Assembly: GCA_016712625.1 (NCBI GenBank) | Contig: JADJQQ010000029.1 | Span: 372,001 to 436,000, forward strand | Source of the DNA: Candidatus Competibacteraceae bacterium | GTDB taxonomy: Bacteria > Pseudomonadota > Gammaproteobacteria > Competibacterales > Competibacteraceae | Direction of reading: 5' to 3' | DNA length: 64,000 nucleotides | Shown: piece by piece, positions 1 to 10,794 of the stretch | Layout of the letters: every line of letters begins with the position of its first letter | How positions within the stretch are numbered: position 1 is the first letter of the stretch | Notes under the pieces: model-generated | Database searches by the model: none | What the model saw: only the letters and a program-made list of their open reading frames with translations | What the model was told of the DNA's origin: nothing | Position numbers and translations under genes: made by a program

Positions 1-27
1 TTATCTTGGGATTCAGGAGTGAGCAAT

Positions 28-1019
28 GTGAAGCATAATTTACTCAGTTTCTTTAACCCAACATGTCGATGGATGACCCGGCATTCAGCTCGAATCTTGA
101 TGTATCATGGATTTGCTCCCAATGGTACGCCAGGAAAATTGTGCGCATCAGTATTTGAAGAGCAAATACGTTTTCTTGCACGACATTACAGACCATGCCG
201 AATGGATCAGCTTGTTGCATGGCTACAAGCTGGGGAACCATTGCCACCTAATTTGGTAGCAATAACTATTGACGATGGATATGCGAATTTTTTGAAATTG
301 CATATCCAATACTCAAACGTTATCGAATTCCTGCTACATTTTATATCGTTAGCAATTTTGTCGATCAGGCAATCTGGCTCTGGTTTGATTTGCTTAAATA
401 TCAAATGATGCAGGGAAAACCTGGATCTTATATGTTCAACATTGGTGGTAGTGCTCAGTATATCGTTCTTAGCGATAAATACACTCGATATAACGCTTGG
501 AATAAGCTAGCGGATGCCTGTCTTTTAATAACTCAAAATGAACGTCTAATAGCCTTGGATGAGATCGGTTCTATCCTTGGCGTATCAATACCCGATCGCC
601 CTTCGCAAGAGTTTAGAGCAATCACTTGGGATCAGCTTGGTCAGCTTGATCCTGAGTTAATTGAAATAGGCTCTCATACTTGCTCACATCCAATTTTGAA
701 GAAATGCTCTGAATCGGAATTAGAAAACGAGCTTACTCAATCGAAAAATACTATCGAGTCTGAACTAGGACGTAAGGTTGTTTCATTTTGTTATCCAAAT
801 GGTCAGATTAGTGATTATAATCCTTCTGTGATGCAAGCAGTGCAAAAAGCGGGTTATACCAATGCTGTTGTTGCTCATGGAACGTTAGTTGAAGCCAATG
901 CAAATCGATTTGCATTAGAGCGTATTTCTGCGCCACACAATAACCAATTTTTTCAATATATGATAGATAGCCGCCCGTATCTTTCGCAGCAGAAAAAGAG
1001 TTTGATTGGGTCAAAATAA
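28..1019 (+). CDS. Polysaccharide deacetylase (NodB family), one frameshift
   Basis: Predicted carbohydrate esterase family 4 enzyme that removes N- or O-acetyl groups from a glycan. The NodB metal motif TIDDGY lies near residue 83, and the later frame carries the second motif SHTCSHP and the CYPNG motif. The first frame stops at 408. Adding one T to the six-T run 288-293 joins it cleanly to the frame that ends at 1019 (FEIAYPILKRYRIPATFY follows the join). I prefer the GTG at 28 because AGGAG at 15-19 is correctly spaced; a GTG at 19 is too close to it. The stop overlaps the next start (TAATG at 1017-1021), which suggests coupled translation. It is the first gene of the surface-glycan cluster visible here. 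Family assignment is firm; the substrate is unknown. Confidence 0.85.
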
Positions 1020-2165
1020 TGAGCGAAAACCGGTCGAGTTTAAAGCCTATTTTGCGAAGGCTAAGTACCTTTGAGGAGGTAGGAAAAGAGCAATGGGATG
1101 AGCTAGTTGAGCGTAGCAAGGGGCCGTCTGTTTTTCAGACTTTTGGATGGCTTAATAGCTGGTGGGAAACATTTAAAGAACCTCGTTGGGAATTACTTTT
1201 AATTGCTGCGATTAATAATGATAGATTGGTCGGTTTGGCACCATTTTACTTGGATTTTACTGTCTCATCTGTGAGGAAGAAAAATCGTCATATCAAATTT
1301 ATCGGTGAAGGTCATGGAGATTATCTGACTCTTATAATCGACTGTAAAATGGAGGATCTCATCGCATTATATGTTGAAGAAATCCTTCGATACACTAAAA
1401 GTATCGCGCAAGCTGTTCTTGGAGAAATTTCAGGTGAAACAGAGTTTGGACGTTATTTATATAAGGAGAGCATGCGATTCACTTCGCGAATTGAATGCGT
1501 TGGGAAAACTATTTGTCCTCGGTTTTCTTTGTTAAATACTAATTATGTAAATGCTATCTTGAGAAAAGATAGCCTAAGGCGTCATACAGCTAAACTGCGT
1601 AAGCTAGGGCAAATTACAGTAGAACATCACTTGGAAGCGGTAGATATTAACCCTTTATTAAGTCATTTCTTTGAGCAGCATATTGCTCGCTGGAGTAAAA
1701 CTCGTTATCCTTCCTTTTTTTAAATTCACGAAACTGTACATTTTATCAGAATTTTATTCTAGCTCTCGCAGAGAATCAACGGATCATTTTCACAGTATTG
1801 AAGCTTGATAATTACCCAGTAGCCTATCATTTAGGATTAGTTTCTTATGGGGATTTTCTATGGTATAAACCTAGTTTTGATATTTCTCTCTCACAAGTAT
1901 CCCTGGAGAGGTGATGCTGCGTGAATTATTTTTAATGGCTCTATCAAGGCAATTTAATAATTTTGATTTCACTCGTGGTGATGAAGGATTTAAGCGGAGA
2001 TTCGCATCAGAGTATCCCATTAATCTCAGCTTTGTCGTTCATCAGAGTGTAATTAGTAAGATGTTATCTTATTTAACAAAAATATTGAAAACTTTAATTA
2101 AAAAAGGAATATCAAAATACAGATTCCATAATTTATTAATAAAGATTAAATTAATTTTATTTTGA
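1019..2165 (+). CDS. FemAB/CelD-like GNAT acyltransferase, one frameshift
   Basis: Resembles the GNAT-fold acetyltransferases (CelD/BcsL, FemAB-like) found in exopolysaccharide clusters, which probably acylate a sugar or a lipid-linked intermediate. N-terminal features are VFQTFGWLNSWWETF and LVGLAPFYL, typical of this family. The first frame stops at 1723 inside a seven-T run (1715-1721). One extra T restores an uninterrupted reading through QNFILALAENQRIIF, YPVAYHLGLVSYGD and SPGEVMLRELF, into the frame ending at 2165, giving about 380 residues, a normal length. It starts within the stop of the deacetylase gene. The last 40 residues are lysine-rich and AT-rich. The substrate cannot be read from sequence. 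Confidence 0.75.
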
Positions 2166-2321
2166 AATCGATTTCGAAGTAAAATTTCAGTGAATAAAAA
2201 TATAGATAAAATTTTGATAGTTAATACTTAATTATAATTTTATTATCTTAAAATTTCAGCTTTTAATTGAAGTAAAGTTTTAATAATTTGTTGCCTAATC
2301 ACCACTCAAACGAATTCTTGA

Positions 2322-2816
2322 ATGAAATCTGAAATGAATAAATCTAATCATTTTTTATTTAAAAATATATTTGCTCCCTTGTTATTTCTTATATGTTTAG
2401 AAGGCTGTACAAGAGAGGTTTTGCCATATGATGAGCGTGCTAATGCGCGTAGTGATCTTCAGGCGGCTCTTACTCAGGCAAAAAGTAAGAATAAATTGAT
2501 ACTAATAGTTTTTGGTGCCAACTGGTGTCCAGATTGTCGAGCGTTGGCAAACCAAATGGCAAAAGGTAAGTTAGCTGAGCGTGTCGCTGAGCGCTTTATA
2601 GTAGTCAAAATTGATGTAGGTAATTGGGATAAAAATCTAGATGTTGTTTATGAGTATGGCAATCCTATAAAAAAAGGTATTCCAGCTATCGCTGTATTGG
2701 CTTCCGATGGTAAGCTGTTACAATCAACAAAGGCGGGAGAACTCGCCTCGGCACGCAGTATGGGTGAAAATAGCATTCTTTTGGTATTTGATAAAATCTC
2801 TGAATCTTCTTTGTGA
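2322..2816 (+). CDS. Thioredoxin-fold lipoprotein
   Basis: A 164-residue protein with a hydrophobic N-terminus ending in a lipobox (LICLEGC), so probably a periplasm-facing lipoprotein. A thioredoxin fold follows, with active site NWCPDC near residue 68 and the cis-Pro region KKGIPAIAVLASDGK near residue 127. The two-cysteine WCxxC centre suggests a disulfide reductase or oxidase. It is one of the few genes of this cluster with no frameshift. A second start at 2334 (MNKSNHF) is possible; neither has a clear ribosome binding site. A 156-bp very AT-rich gap precedes it. Its place among glycan genes is unusual; its partner is not evident. Confidence 0.8.
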   Translation: MKSEMNKSNHFLFKNIFAPLLFLICLEGCTREVLPYDERANARSDLQAALTQAKSKNKLILIVFGANWCPDCRALANQMAKGKLAERVAERFIVVKIDVGNWDKNLDVVYEYGNPIKKGIPAIAVLASDGKLLQSTKAGELASARSMGENSILLVFDKISESSL

Positions 2817-2878
2817 TAGCTTTATAAGGCATAATTCTTTCGCTTTGTTTTGAGCTAAACCAGGAAAACTAAACATAT

Positions 2879-4685
2879 ATGTTTATAGTTATCAATAAAA
2901 TACTTAGTATTCTTTCACCAAAGGAGAGAGCTTATCTCTATCTTTTGTTTCTAGCGTTAGTTTGTTTAGCAGGTATTGAGTTGCTTGGTGTTGCCTCAAT
3001 CATGCCTTTTATGGCAGTAGTCGCTAATCCAGATGTAATTTATACTAATCGATGGTTAAAATTAACCTATGATTTTTTCGGGTTTACTAATCTTCAGGGA
3101 TTTTTATTTTTTTTAGGGATGATTGTATTAGGGCTTTTAGTATTTAGTAATCTATTTAAAGCACTAACTACCTATTGGACACTAAAGCATGATAACGGTT
3201 TGAACTGTATGTTGGCTCGCCGTCTTTTAACTTCTTATTTAACACGCCCTTATGAGTTTTTTCTTAATAGAAATACATTTGAAATGGGCAAGAATGTACT
3301 TGCTGAAGTAAGAAATGTTATTGCCTTAATACTTAGTCCTATTATGGAGGCATTATCAGGGGCATTAGTAAGTTTTTTATTTTATCCCTTTTATTGGTTG
3401 TTAATCCCGCCATTGCTATTAGTATTATACTGGTTCTTGGGGAGCATACCTTGCTATATATTTAGTAGCATCTCGCCGCTTAAGTCGCATTGGTGTAGGT
3501 CAATTTCATGCTAATACTATGAAGTATAAGATTGCTAGTGAAGCTTTAGCGGGTATTAAAGATATAAAAATTTTGGGTAGAGAATCAGTGTTTTTAGATG
3601 AGTTTTTTAAGCATGCTCAGCGGCATGCTAAAGCCAATACTGTAGCCGGCACTGTTTCTAAAGTCCCCCGTTTTGCATTAGAAATTATTGCTTTTGGTGG
3701 TATCTTATTAATTATACTTTTTAATCTAGGATCTGAACGAGCATTTGATCAACTAATCCCTTTATTAGCGCTATATGCGCTGGCTGGCTATCGACTATTG
3801 CCAGCACTACAGCAGATTTTTTCAAGCATCTCAACGATTCGATATCATTTGCCTGCGCTTGATGCCTTATATTTGGATCTAAAGGAGAAGAAATTATAAC
3901 TAAATCTGATAGTTATTTAGAAAAATTCAAAATTCAAAACCACTACCATTTACGCAAGAATTTTTCTGAGCGCTGTAACTTACCATTATCCAGGAATTCA
4001 TGAGCTTGCTATTAAGGGATTAAATTTAGCTATTAAACCTAATACATCTATTGGTCTTGTAGGATCTACAGGCTCGGGTAAAACGACTACTGTCGATATT
4101 ATTCTTGGTTTATTAACGCCGACTTCTGGTCAAATGCTTGTGGATGGTATTGAGATAAATTCAGATAATCTTGCGTGTTGGCAGCGCAATTTAGGTTATG
4201 TTCCTCAGCACATCTATTTAAGCGATGATACGATTACTCGTAATATTGCTTTTGGGGTCCCAAATCAGGAAATTGATATGACTGCGGTAATCCGTGCTGC
4301 CCGAATTGCTAATATGCATGAATTTATTGAAGGAGAGTTGCCAGAAAGTTATGAGACGATTATTGGTGAGCGAGGAGTGCGTCTTAGTGGGGGCCAACGC
4401 CAACGAATCGGAATTGCTCGTGCGCTCTATCGTGATCCTACCGTGCTAATTATGGATGAGGCTACAAGTGCGTTAGATGGAATTACTGAAGAAGCAGTGA
4501 TGGAAGCGCTTCATAACTTATCAGGCAAAAAAACAGTTATAATGATTGCTCACCGGCTGACTACTGTGAAAGATTGTGACGTGATTTATTTATTAGAAGA
4601 AGGTCAAATTATTGACCAAGGGAAATTTTTTGATTTACAAAAGTCATCTAAATGGTTCCAGGCGGCGACAAAGGTAGAGGCTTAG
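2879..4685 (+). CDS. ABC exporter, fused membrane and ATPase domains, multiple frameshifts
   Basis: A half-transporter of the MsbA/PglK type that would move a lipid-linked glycan or lipid across the inner membrane. The N-terminal half has several transmembrane helices. The C-terminal half has Walker A GSTGSGKTT (about 4050-4090), ABC signature RLSGGQRQRIGIARAL, Walker B VLIMDEATSALD and the H-loop IAHRLTT. Frame breaks: one T is missing in 3373-3378 (restoring gives VVNPAIAISIILVLGGAYLA, continuous with MKYKIASEAL), at least one break lies at 3895-3945, and another T is missing in 3961-3965 (restoring joins PLPFTQEF to AVTYHYPG). Repaired length is about 602 residues, normal for the family. 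It probably works with the neighbouring glycosyltransferases and the O-antigen-ligase-like protein. Confidence 0.85.
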
Positions 4686-4729
4686 CTTAACTCATGTTCG
4701 TTTTAGAAAACAATTAGCACTTAAAGAAA

Positions 4730-5669
4730 ATGAGCGATAAGCCGTTAGTTTCAATAATTATTCCTGCTTATAATGCAGAATCTTTTATTGACGAGTGCTT
4801 ACAGAGCATAATTCGACAAAGTTATAAGAATATTGAAATAATTGTTATAGATGATGGTTCTAAAGATAGAACTGCTAAAATAGTTAGTAACTACTCAAAG
4901 CATGTGCGTTATTTTTATCAAAACCCTACTGGAACTCCTGCAATTCCACGAAATGTAGGAATATCAAATAGTCGCGGCGAATACTTATGCTTTTTTGATA
5001 GCGACGATATTATGTCGCCAGAATATATTTTAAAACAAGTCGATTTTTTAGGGCGTCACCCTACGGTTGGAATGGTATTTTGCGATTACAGAAATTTTAA
5101 TGAAGATGGTCCATATGAGCACTCGCAATTTGAAACGTGCCCACAGCTTTTACGCCTTATTAGGGAGTAATGAAGAAATTGTATTAAGTAATGCATGTAG
5201 AATTCTTGCTAGGGAAAATTTTGGAATTATGGGAACACTGATGATTAGGCGGAGCTATGTTGGAATATGAAAGAACTTTTAATACAGATTTGAAAGCATG
5301 TATAGATTTTTCTTTTACTATAAGCTAGCACGCTATACCCAAGTTGGGGTAATTAATTATCTTGGTCAAATGCGAAGATTTCATCAAAATAATATAACCG
5401 ATAATAAATACAAGATGCTAGAAATGCGAATTCGCAGCCGCACTCTGTTATATGAGACTGAAGAAGATATGCAGGCTAAAAAACTACTAAGCAAATATCT
5501 TGCTTCTTGTTTGTCTTCCCGTGCTCGTCATAATGCAAATTATGGAAAATATAATCAAGCTATTCAAGACGAGTTGCAAGCGCTCAAGAGGAATTTTTGC
5601 TTTTCTCAATTATTAATAATCCTAAAGAGTTTTATTAGAATAGGTTTAAGAACCTCTGTTCTTAAATAA
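4730..5669 (+). CDS. Family 2 glycosyltransferase, multiple frameshifts
   Basis: Inverting GT-A glycosyltransferase that adds a nucleotide-activated sugar to the growing glycan. The N-terminus is diagnostic: VSIIIPAYNAESFIDECLQS, IIVIDDGSKDRT and the metal-binding region YLCFFDSDDIMSPEY. Three frames make up the gene. The first stops at 5170, the second (5150-5270) reads YALLGSNEEIVLSNACRILA, and the third runs to 5669. The last join is repaired by one extra T in the five-T run 5307-5311 (ACIDF then FFYYKLARYTQ). The full product is about 313 residues, normal for GT2. The donor and acceptor sugars cannot be inferred. Confidence 0.8.
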
Positions 5670-6010
5670 AAATGAAAATTTGATAGCTTTAGTAAATACT
5701 CAGGCCATGATGGCATTAGCCTAGTAGTTGACTAACCTTTGATTCATATATGGTGATAGTTCAGTGTCGCTGGAATCCTCCTTAGCATTCTTGATATAAT
5801 TGTTAGGTTGGAAAAGGGGGGCGGGGCCCCCCCCCCCCCGCCCCAAATACGTTATTACCTCTGCCTTTAACGCTTTCAATTTTTAAAAGACTGTCTAAAA
5901 ATTTGAAAAAAAACACTGCAATATCCGAATAATTTTTGAATGATTAGATGAGGCGCGCCGCTAGCGTACTTTAGCGTATATAACAAAGATACCAAGCGAA
6001 AATCTTAAAT
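5670..6010. other. Intergenic stretch with an abnormal G/C palindrome
   Basis: No gene is visible in these 341 bases. The stretch is AT-rich except for a run of almost pure G and then C at 5816-5844: arms GGGGCGGGG (5818-5826) and CCCCGCCCC (5836-5844) around a C-run. It could be a very stable hairpin acting as a terminator of the upstream gene, or an assembly artefact. Further on, TAGCGTA occurs twice (5962-5968 and 5972-5978) just before the next gene. Confidence 0.6.
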
Positions 6011-7417
6011 GTGAAAAATCAAACTCCATCCAAAATTAATATAAATTATAACTTACCTGATTATTATCAAGGTGGCAGTTTATACGTTTTTATTTGTTTT
6101 CTTGTATTTATTGTATTTAAATATTTACAAGGCGGCTATCGTTTTCCGGTACTTGGCTCTATTAGATTTGAGTTTTTATTAGGGAGCTTATTAGTTTTAT
6201 TATCAATACCAGCATATTTTAATAATCCAAATCGACCTGTTTCAGGTGTAGGTTTGGGATTTTGGATTGTTAGCTTTTTTTTAATTATAACAATTATGAG
6301 TTTTTTTTCTTATACGCCCGAATTATCTTATGATATATTTATAGACCGTGTTTTTAAATTTTCTTTAGTAGGTTTTTTTATTGTCGCATTTGTTACTACC
6401 CCCGCGCGATTAGCTTTTTTTTTAGGGGCTGTCTTGTTAGCATATATGAAGATGGGGCAAGAAGGCTTGTTAGGTGTGATTACAGGTTCGCTGGTTTGGC
6501 AAAATCAGGGAATTCCAAGGCTACATGGCTCAACACCAATTTATCGTCATCCAAATTCTTTTTCCGGGCATGGCATTAGGGTGTTTGCCTTTTTTGTTTT
6601 ATTTTTATGGAGTTGTTCATAGGTATTTGAAGTTAATATTGTTAATTCAATTTGTATTTGTTTTTAATATTATTCTCTTCACGGGTTCGAGAACTGGCTA
6701 TGTAGCCATGATTATTGGGATTATATTGATAATCTTGAAATCTAATAATCGTGGGATATTATTTCTTATAATACTACTTATTTGGTTTCGTGGGCTAAAT
6801 TTGTTCCAGAGCCTTATATTGTGAGAGTCGAAACTATTTTTACTCAAAAAGACATAGAAGGAGGTTCTATTGATAGCAGGAAACAAATTTTAGGAGATGC
6901 TTGGCAGATATTTATTGATAATCCCTTAGGCGTAGGTGTAGGTGCTTTTCCAGCAGTACGTGAAAATATATATGGAAGAAGCCAGGATACTCATAATTTA
7001 TATTTAGAAGTTGCAACTAATCTTGGATTACAAGGCTTAATTATATTTCTCGGACTTATATTTTCTGTTTTTCAGCTTATATTCAATCTCCAAGCAAGTT
7101 TAATCTTTCAGATCAGAAAAATAACTCGTTTTTTGATGGTTTATTCTGAAAATCCATTAGTTATTTGCTCCGGGAAGTTGCGTGAACACCTTCAAGATCT
7201 ACGAATTATGTATGCCACTTGTTTATCTATATTTATTTTTATAGTTATTAGGCTTGTCTTAGGTTTTTTTGGTATGGATCTTTATGAAATCTATTGGTGG
7301 TTTATAATTGGTGTGGTAGTCGCATTATGGAATATGAATTCTGTTGCTCAATATAAGACGGCTGAGCTTTGTGATGACAGCTTGTTATTAGAAGATAAAA
7401 CTGATAACCAATTATAA
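6011..7417 (+). CDS. O-antigen ligase/polymerase-like membrane protein, two frameshifts
   Basis: Many hydrophobic segments plus a large loop with DTHNLYLEVATNLGLQGL place this in the Wzy_C/O-antigen ligase (WaaL-like) superfamily. It would polymerise or transfer lipid-linked glycan on the periplasmic side of the inner membrane. The first frame (GTG start at 6011) runs to 6622. Removing one T from 6559-6563 lets it continue as FPGMALGCLPFLFYFYG and through FTGSRTGYVAM. A second break near 6760-6780 leads into the frame reading YLVSWAKFVPEPYIVRVE, which ends at 7417. Repaired length is about 468 residues, normal for the family. Polymerase and ligase cannot be told apart by sequence alone. Confidence 0.75.
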
Positions 7418-7479
7418 TTTGGATTTTTACATTTGCAAGTATAAAAGCTGGCTTTAATTTATCTTTTTAACACTTTATT

Positions 7480-8368
7480 ATGATACTAAAAGTACTTCAT
7501 CTTATTGATAGTGGTGGCTTGTATGGTGCCGAGAAGATGCTTCTCGCTCTAGTTAAGCAGCAACTCCAACAGGGGTTGACTCCCATGATATTAAGTGCAG
7601 GTGAGCCTGGAATTGTCGAAAAACCCTTTGAGGTAGAAGCTCAACAACTATCACTTCCTGTGATACAATGGCGCATGAAGCCTGGTTTTAATATTATTGA
7701 ATCTCTTCGTATTATTAAATGGGCTCGAGAAAAATGTTGACTTAATCCATACCCATGGATTCAAATTCAATTTTTTAATGGGAATCCTTCCGAAGACAGT
7801 ACGATACATACCACAGATAGTAACTTTGCATGGTCATGTGCCTGCTGCCCTATTTAGCAAAATGTGGTTATATCAAACAGTTGATTACCTTATTCTTTCT
7901 CGAACTGCAAAGATTATTGTAGTAAATGAAGAGATGAGAGATTTTCCACTGATTAAGGCCCTCCCCAGATTTAAGGTTGCACATATATCTAATGGAATTG
8001 AAGTGCATGCCGCAACAAAATCTTTATTGCCTTCTAGAGTAGCTAGTTTTATCTCCAAGCATCATATCAATCTTGTTGCAATAGGTAGGCTCTCACCTGA
8101 GAAGGGATTTCACTTGCTTATTGAGGCCTTGGTAAACCAAAAAATTGACCTTAGATCAATTGGAGTTTGTATTTTAGGTGAAGGAAGTCTTCAGTCTTAC
8201 CTGCAAGAATGCATTGAACGCAGAAAACTTGAAGGACAGATACTTCTTGGGGGATATGTATCGAATGCCGATAGTTTGCTTCATCATTTCGACGCTTTAG
8301 TTATGCCCTCGCTCACAGAAGGATTACCTATTACAGTTTTAGAAGCAATGAGGATCAAGGTTAATTGA
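7480..8368 (+). CDS. Family 4 glycosyltransferase, one frameshift, short C-terminus
   Basis: GT-B retaining glycosyltransferase. The N-terminal domain begins VLHLIDSGGLYGAEKMLLAL. The C-terminal domain has NLVAIGRLSPEKGFHLLIEAL, a GEGS turn, LLGGYVSNADSLLHHFD and the E-x7-E element SLTEGLPITVLEAM. The break at 7740 is repaired by one A in 7730-7734, joining WARE to NVDLIHTHGFKFNF. The reading frame then ends at 8368, immediately after EAMRIKV, about 60-80 residues earlier than in typical family members, and the next gene starts two bases later. This looks like a true C-terminal loss or an assembly collapse, so activity is uncertain. Confidence 0.8.
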
Positions 8369-8369
8369 G

Positions 8370-9749
8370 ATGAGCCTATCGATTGAAACCCTATACTATA
8401 GCTTACCAGTGGTTTTACAAAATATTCTTGTGAGTAGTTATGGATTAAAACTTTATTATGAAAGATATAATCAAAATGCGGTTAAATACTTAAAAAATTA
8501 AAAAAATCAGAATTGCTTGATGCAAATGGAATGAGGAGATTACAGGAAGAGCTTTTTGTACCGCTTGCTCGAAATGCTATTAAATCGGTTCCCTATTATC
8601 AGCAGTGGGCAAAATCTGAAAAAATCGAAGCATCTGATATTCAAGGCTTACCAGATCTCAAATATTTTCCTATTTTAGAAAAACAACAGATACGTGAAAA
8701 CCCAAAGCAATTTATATCGGTCCATCATAAGAAGCTCATCAAATTATATACGAGTGGAACTAGCGGTACTCCAATTACGATATTTACTGATCGAGATTCA
8801 CGCACATTGCATTATGCTTTTTTTTCTAGATTGCGAAGTTGGTTCGGACTAAAATCCCATAGTAGACGTGCAACTTTTTTGGCCGTGTTATCATGCTCCC
8901 TGAGCAAAATAAGAGTCCTTTCTGGCGGTATGATTTTGCTCAAAATAATCTGTTAATGTCCTCTTATCATCTTTCAGAGAAAAATCTTCCTAGTTATTAT
9001 AATAAGCTGAAGATTTATGCTCCCGAGGAGATTATTGGTTACCCATCAAGTCTTTACCGAATCGCTCGTTATATTTTAGATTCAGGAAAACAACCTCTGA
9101 AACCATATGTTGTAATAACTACCGCTGAAACGCTCCTGGCTTACCAACGGGTAGCACTAGAAAATGCCTTTGCTTGTCCTATTATTGACCAGTATGGATG
9201 TACTGAAATGGCTTTCTTTGCCTCTCAGTGTGAATATGGGACGATGCACTTTCATCCAGAGCATAGTATTGTTGAGATTCTAGATCAGAATGCGGATCTG
9301 GCTAATGAGGGTACTGGCGCATTAATATCAACGGGATTAGTTAATCAATCAATGCCTCTTATTCGGTACAAAGTCGGTGACCGAGTATCAATCGCATCAG
9401 AAAAATACGATGTCAGTGTGGAAGAGCGTTTCCAATTATTCAAGAAGTTGAAGGACGTCTCGATGATGTATTGTATCAAAAAAATGGCACGCCTATTGGA
9501 AGATTAGATCCTATATTTAAAGGTGGTACAGGAGTTCGTGAGGCACAAATCATTCAGAATTCAGATGGTAATATCATAGTAAAATTAGTCCCAGCTGAAA
9601 ATTTTAATGCAGTCCATAAAGAATGGCTGGTAGCTCAGTTACAAGCACGCTTAGGGAAAGATATAAACATTACTGTTGATCTAGTGTCTTTCATAGAGAA
9701 ATCTCGCAACGGCAAATTCCAGGCGGTTAAGAGTGAATACAAGCGATAA
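8370..9749 (+). CDS. PaaK/CapK-like adenylate-forming enzyme, multiple frameshifts
   Basis: Member of the phenylacetate-CoA-ligase-like branch of the ANL superfamily. Proteins annotated CapK in capsule clusters belong here; their exact reaction is poorly defined. Visible motifs: LYTSGTSGTPI (P-loop), EEIIGYPSSLYRIARYI, TTAETLL, DQYGCTEM, MPLIRYKVGDR. I place the start at the ATG at 8370 (MSLSIETLYYSLP). Restoring one A in 8492-8497 joins it to KKSELLDANGM, and one T in 8875-8880 gives FFGRVIMLPEQNKSPFWRYDF. A third break near 9425-9445 leads into FPIIQEVEGRLDDVLYQKNG. Repaired length is about 460 residues. It overlaps the CapA-like gene by 17 bases. It may activate an acyl or amino acid group that decorates the polymer. 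Confidence 0.75.
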
Positions 9750-10794
9750 TCGATGCCTGCGGCTGATGTTTGTCGGTGATATCTCTCTAGGAGAACATTT
9801 TTTCTCGTTTGGACATGGTCCTAGGACCCTGCTCGAAGAGGGAAGAAATCCTATGGAAGGTTGTAAGCAGCTATTTGGTAAAGCACACTTAGTTATTGGA
9901 AATTTAGAAGGCCCAATATCTGATTTTGATTATAAGCCAAGTAGTGCGCTTAGTAGGGTTTTTAGAGGTGGCAATCATTCTGCAAAAGCTTTGAGCCATG
10001 TAGGAGTTAATGTGGTTAGTGTTGCTAATAACCATAGCCTGCAACATGGATTAGAATGCTTTTGGGAAAGTATAAAGAATCTTGAAGCGGCAAAAGTTGT
10101 AGTTATTGGAAAAAGTCGAGCGATTGAAAGGTGGACTATTCTCACAGTACTTGGGAAGCGCATCGGCTTAATAGCAGCTTCGGACGTTAAAGATCAAAAC
10201 TATATACCAAATAATAGTTATAGAATGCTAGATGTGGATGAGTTAGTTTTAGATATAAGGGCGCTGAAATCTGAGTGTGATATTGTTATACTTGCTTTAC
10301 ATTGGGGATTGGAAAGTGATACTTTACCAAATGCTTCATTAAAAGAAATGGGTAACCAGTTCTTGCAAGCCGGAGCTGACATTATTATTGGCCATCATCC
10401 TCATATTTTCTATCCTGTATTTGCAAATAATACCCATGTTATTGCCCATAGTCTGGGCAATTTTGTTTTTGATTTACCCTGGAGTGAACAATTACGTCGT
10501 AGTGCTATTCTTGACATCTGCTTTAATGCAATGGACAAGTTATCCTCCGTATCTTTATGGCCAGTTCATATTTCTAGGAGGGGTAGTCCTACGTTAGCTG
10601 GTGAAGAGGTTAGGGTGCCACTGACTGAAGTTTCGGGTTTAGCCAATCCATATGATCTATTTCATTTTAAATCTTTAGGTTCTTTTGTATGGCTCAGAAA
10701 AATTATTTACTTTGCCATAATGCTACCTTTTGGTGCTACCCATGTAAAAATTGACTTTCTGCTTTGGAAAATAAGATGCAAACTAAGCCGTTAA
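9733..10794 (+). CDS. CapA-family putative poly-gamma-glutamate/capsule metallophosphatase-like protein
   Basis: Intact 353-residue protein of the CapA (PGA_cap) family, which has a calcineurin-like metallophosphoesterase fold. Motifs in order: MFVGDISLGEH, VIGNLEGPIS, NVVSVANNHSLQHG, VILALHWGLES, IIGHHPHIFYPV and HSLGNFVFD; these supply the metal-binding Asp, Asn and His residues. In Bacillus, CapA takes part in poly-gamma-glutamate capsule synthesis or export, but members in Gram-negative glycan clusters are not well characterised. No signal peptide is obvious. The GTG start at 9733 lies inside the 3' end of the preceding gene, and the 3' end overlaps the next start at 10776. It carries no frameshift, unlike most neighbours. 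Confidence 0.8.
   Translation: MNTSDNRCLRLMFVGDISLGEHFFSFGHGPRTLLEEGRNPMEGCKQLFGKAHLVIGNLEGPISDFDYKPSSALSRVFRGGNHSAKALSHVGVNVVSVANNHSLQHGLECFWESIKNLEAAKVVVIGKSRAIERWTILTVLGKRIGLIAASDVKDQNYIPNNSYRMLDVDELVLDIRALKSECDIVILALHWGLESDTLPNASLKEMGNQFLQAGADIIIGHHPHIFYPVFANNTHVIAHSLGNFVFDLPWSEQLRRSAILDICFNAMDKLSSVSLWPVHISRRGSPTLAGEEVRVPLTEVSGLANPYDLFHFKSLGSFVWLRKIIYFAIMLPFGATHVKIDFLLWKIRCKLSR

Noticed and set aside
5952..5978. Adjacent GGCGCGCC and GCTAGC sites followed by a TAGCGTA direct repeat, suggesting a cloning linker or LexA2 half-sites
   Set aside because: Two restriction-type palindromes side by side can occur by chance, no vector sequence surrounds them, and the repeats are direct, not inverted as in the LexA2 operator.
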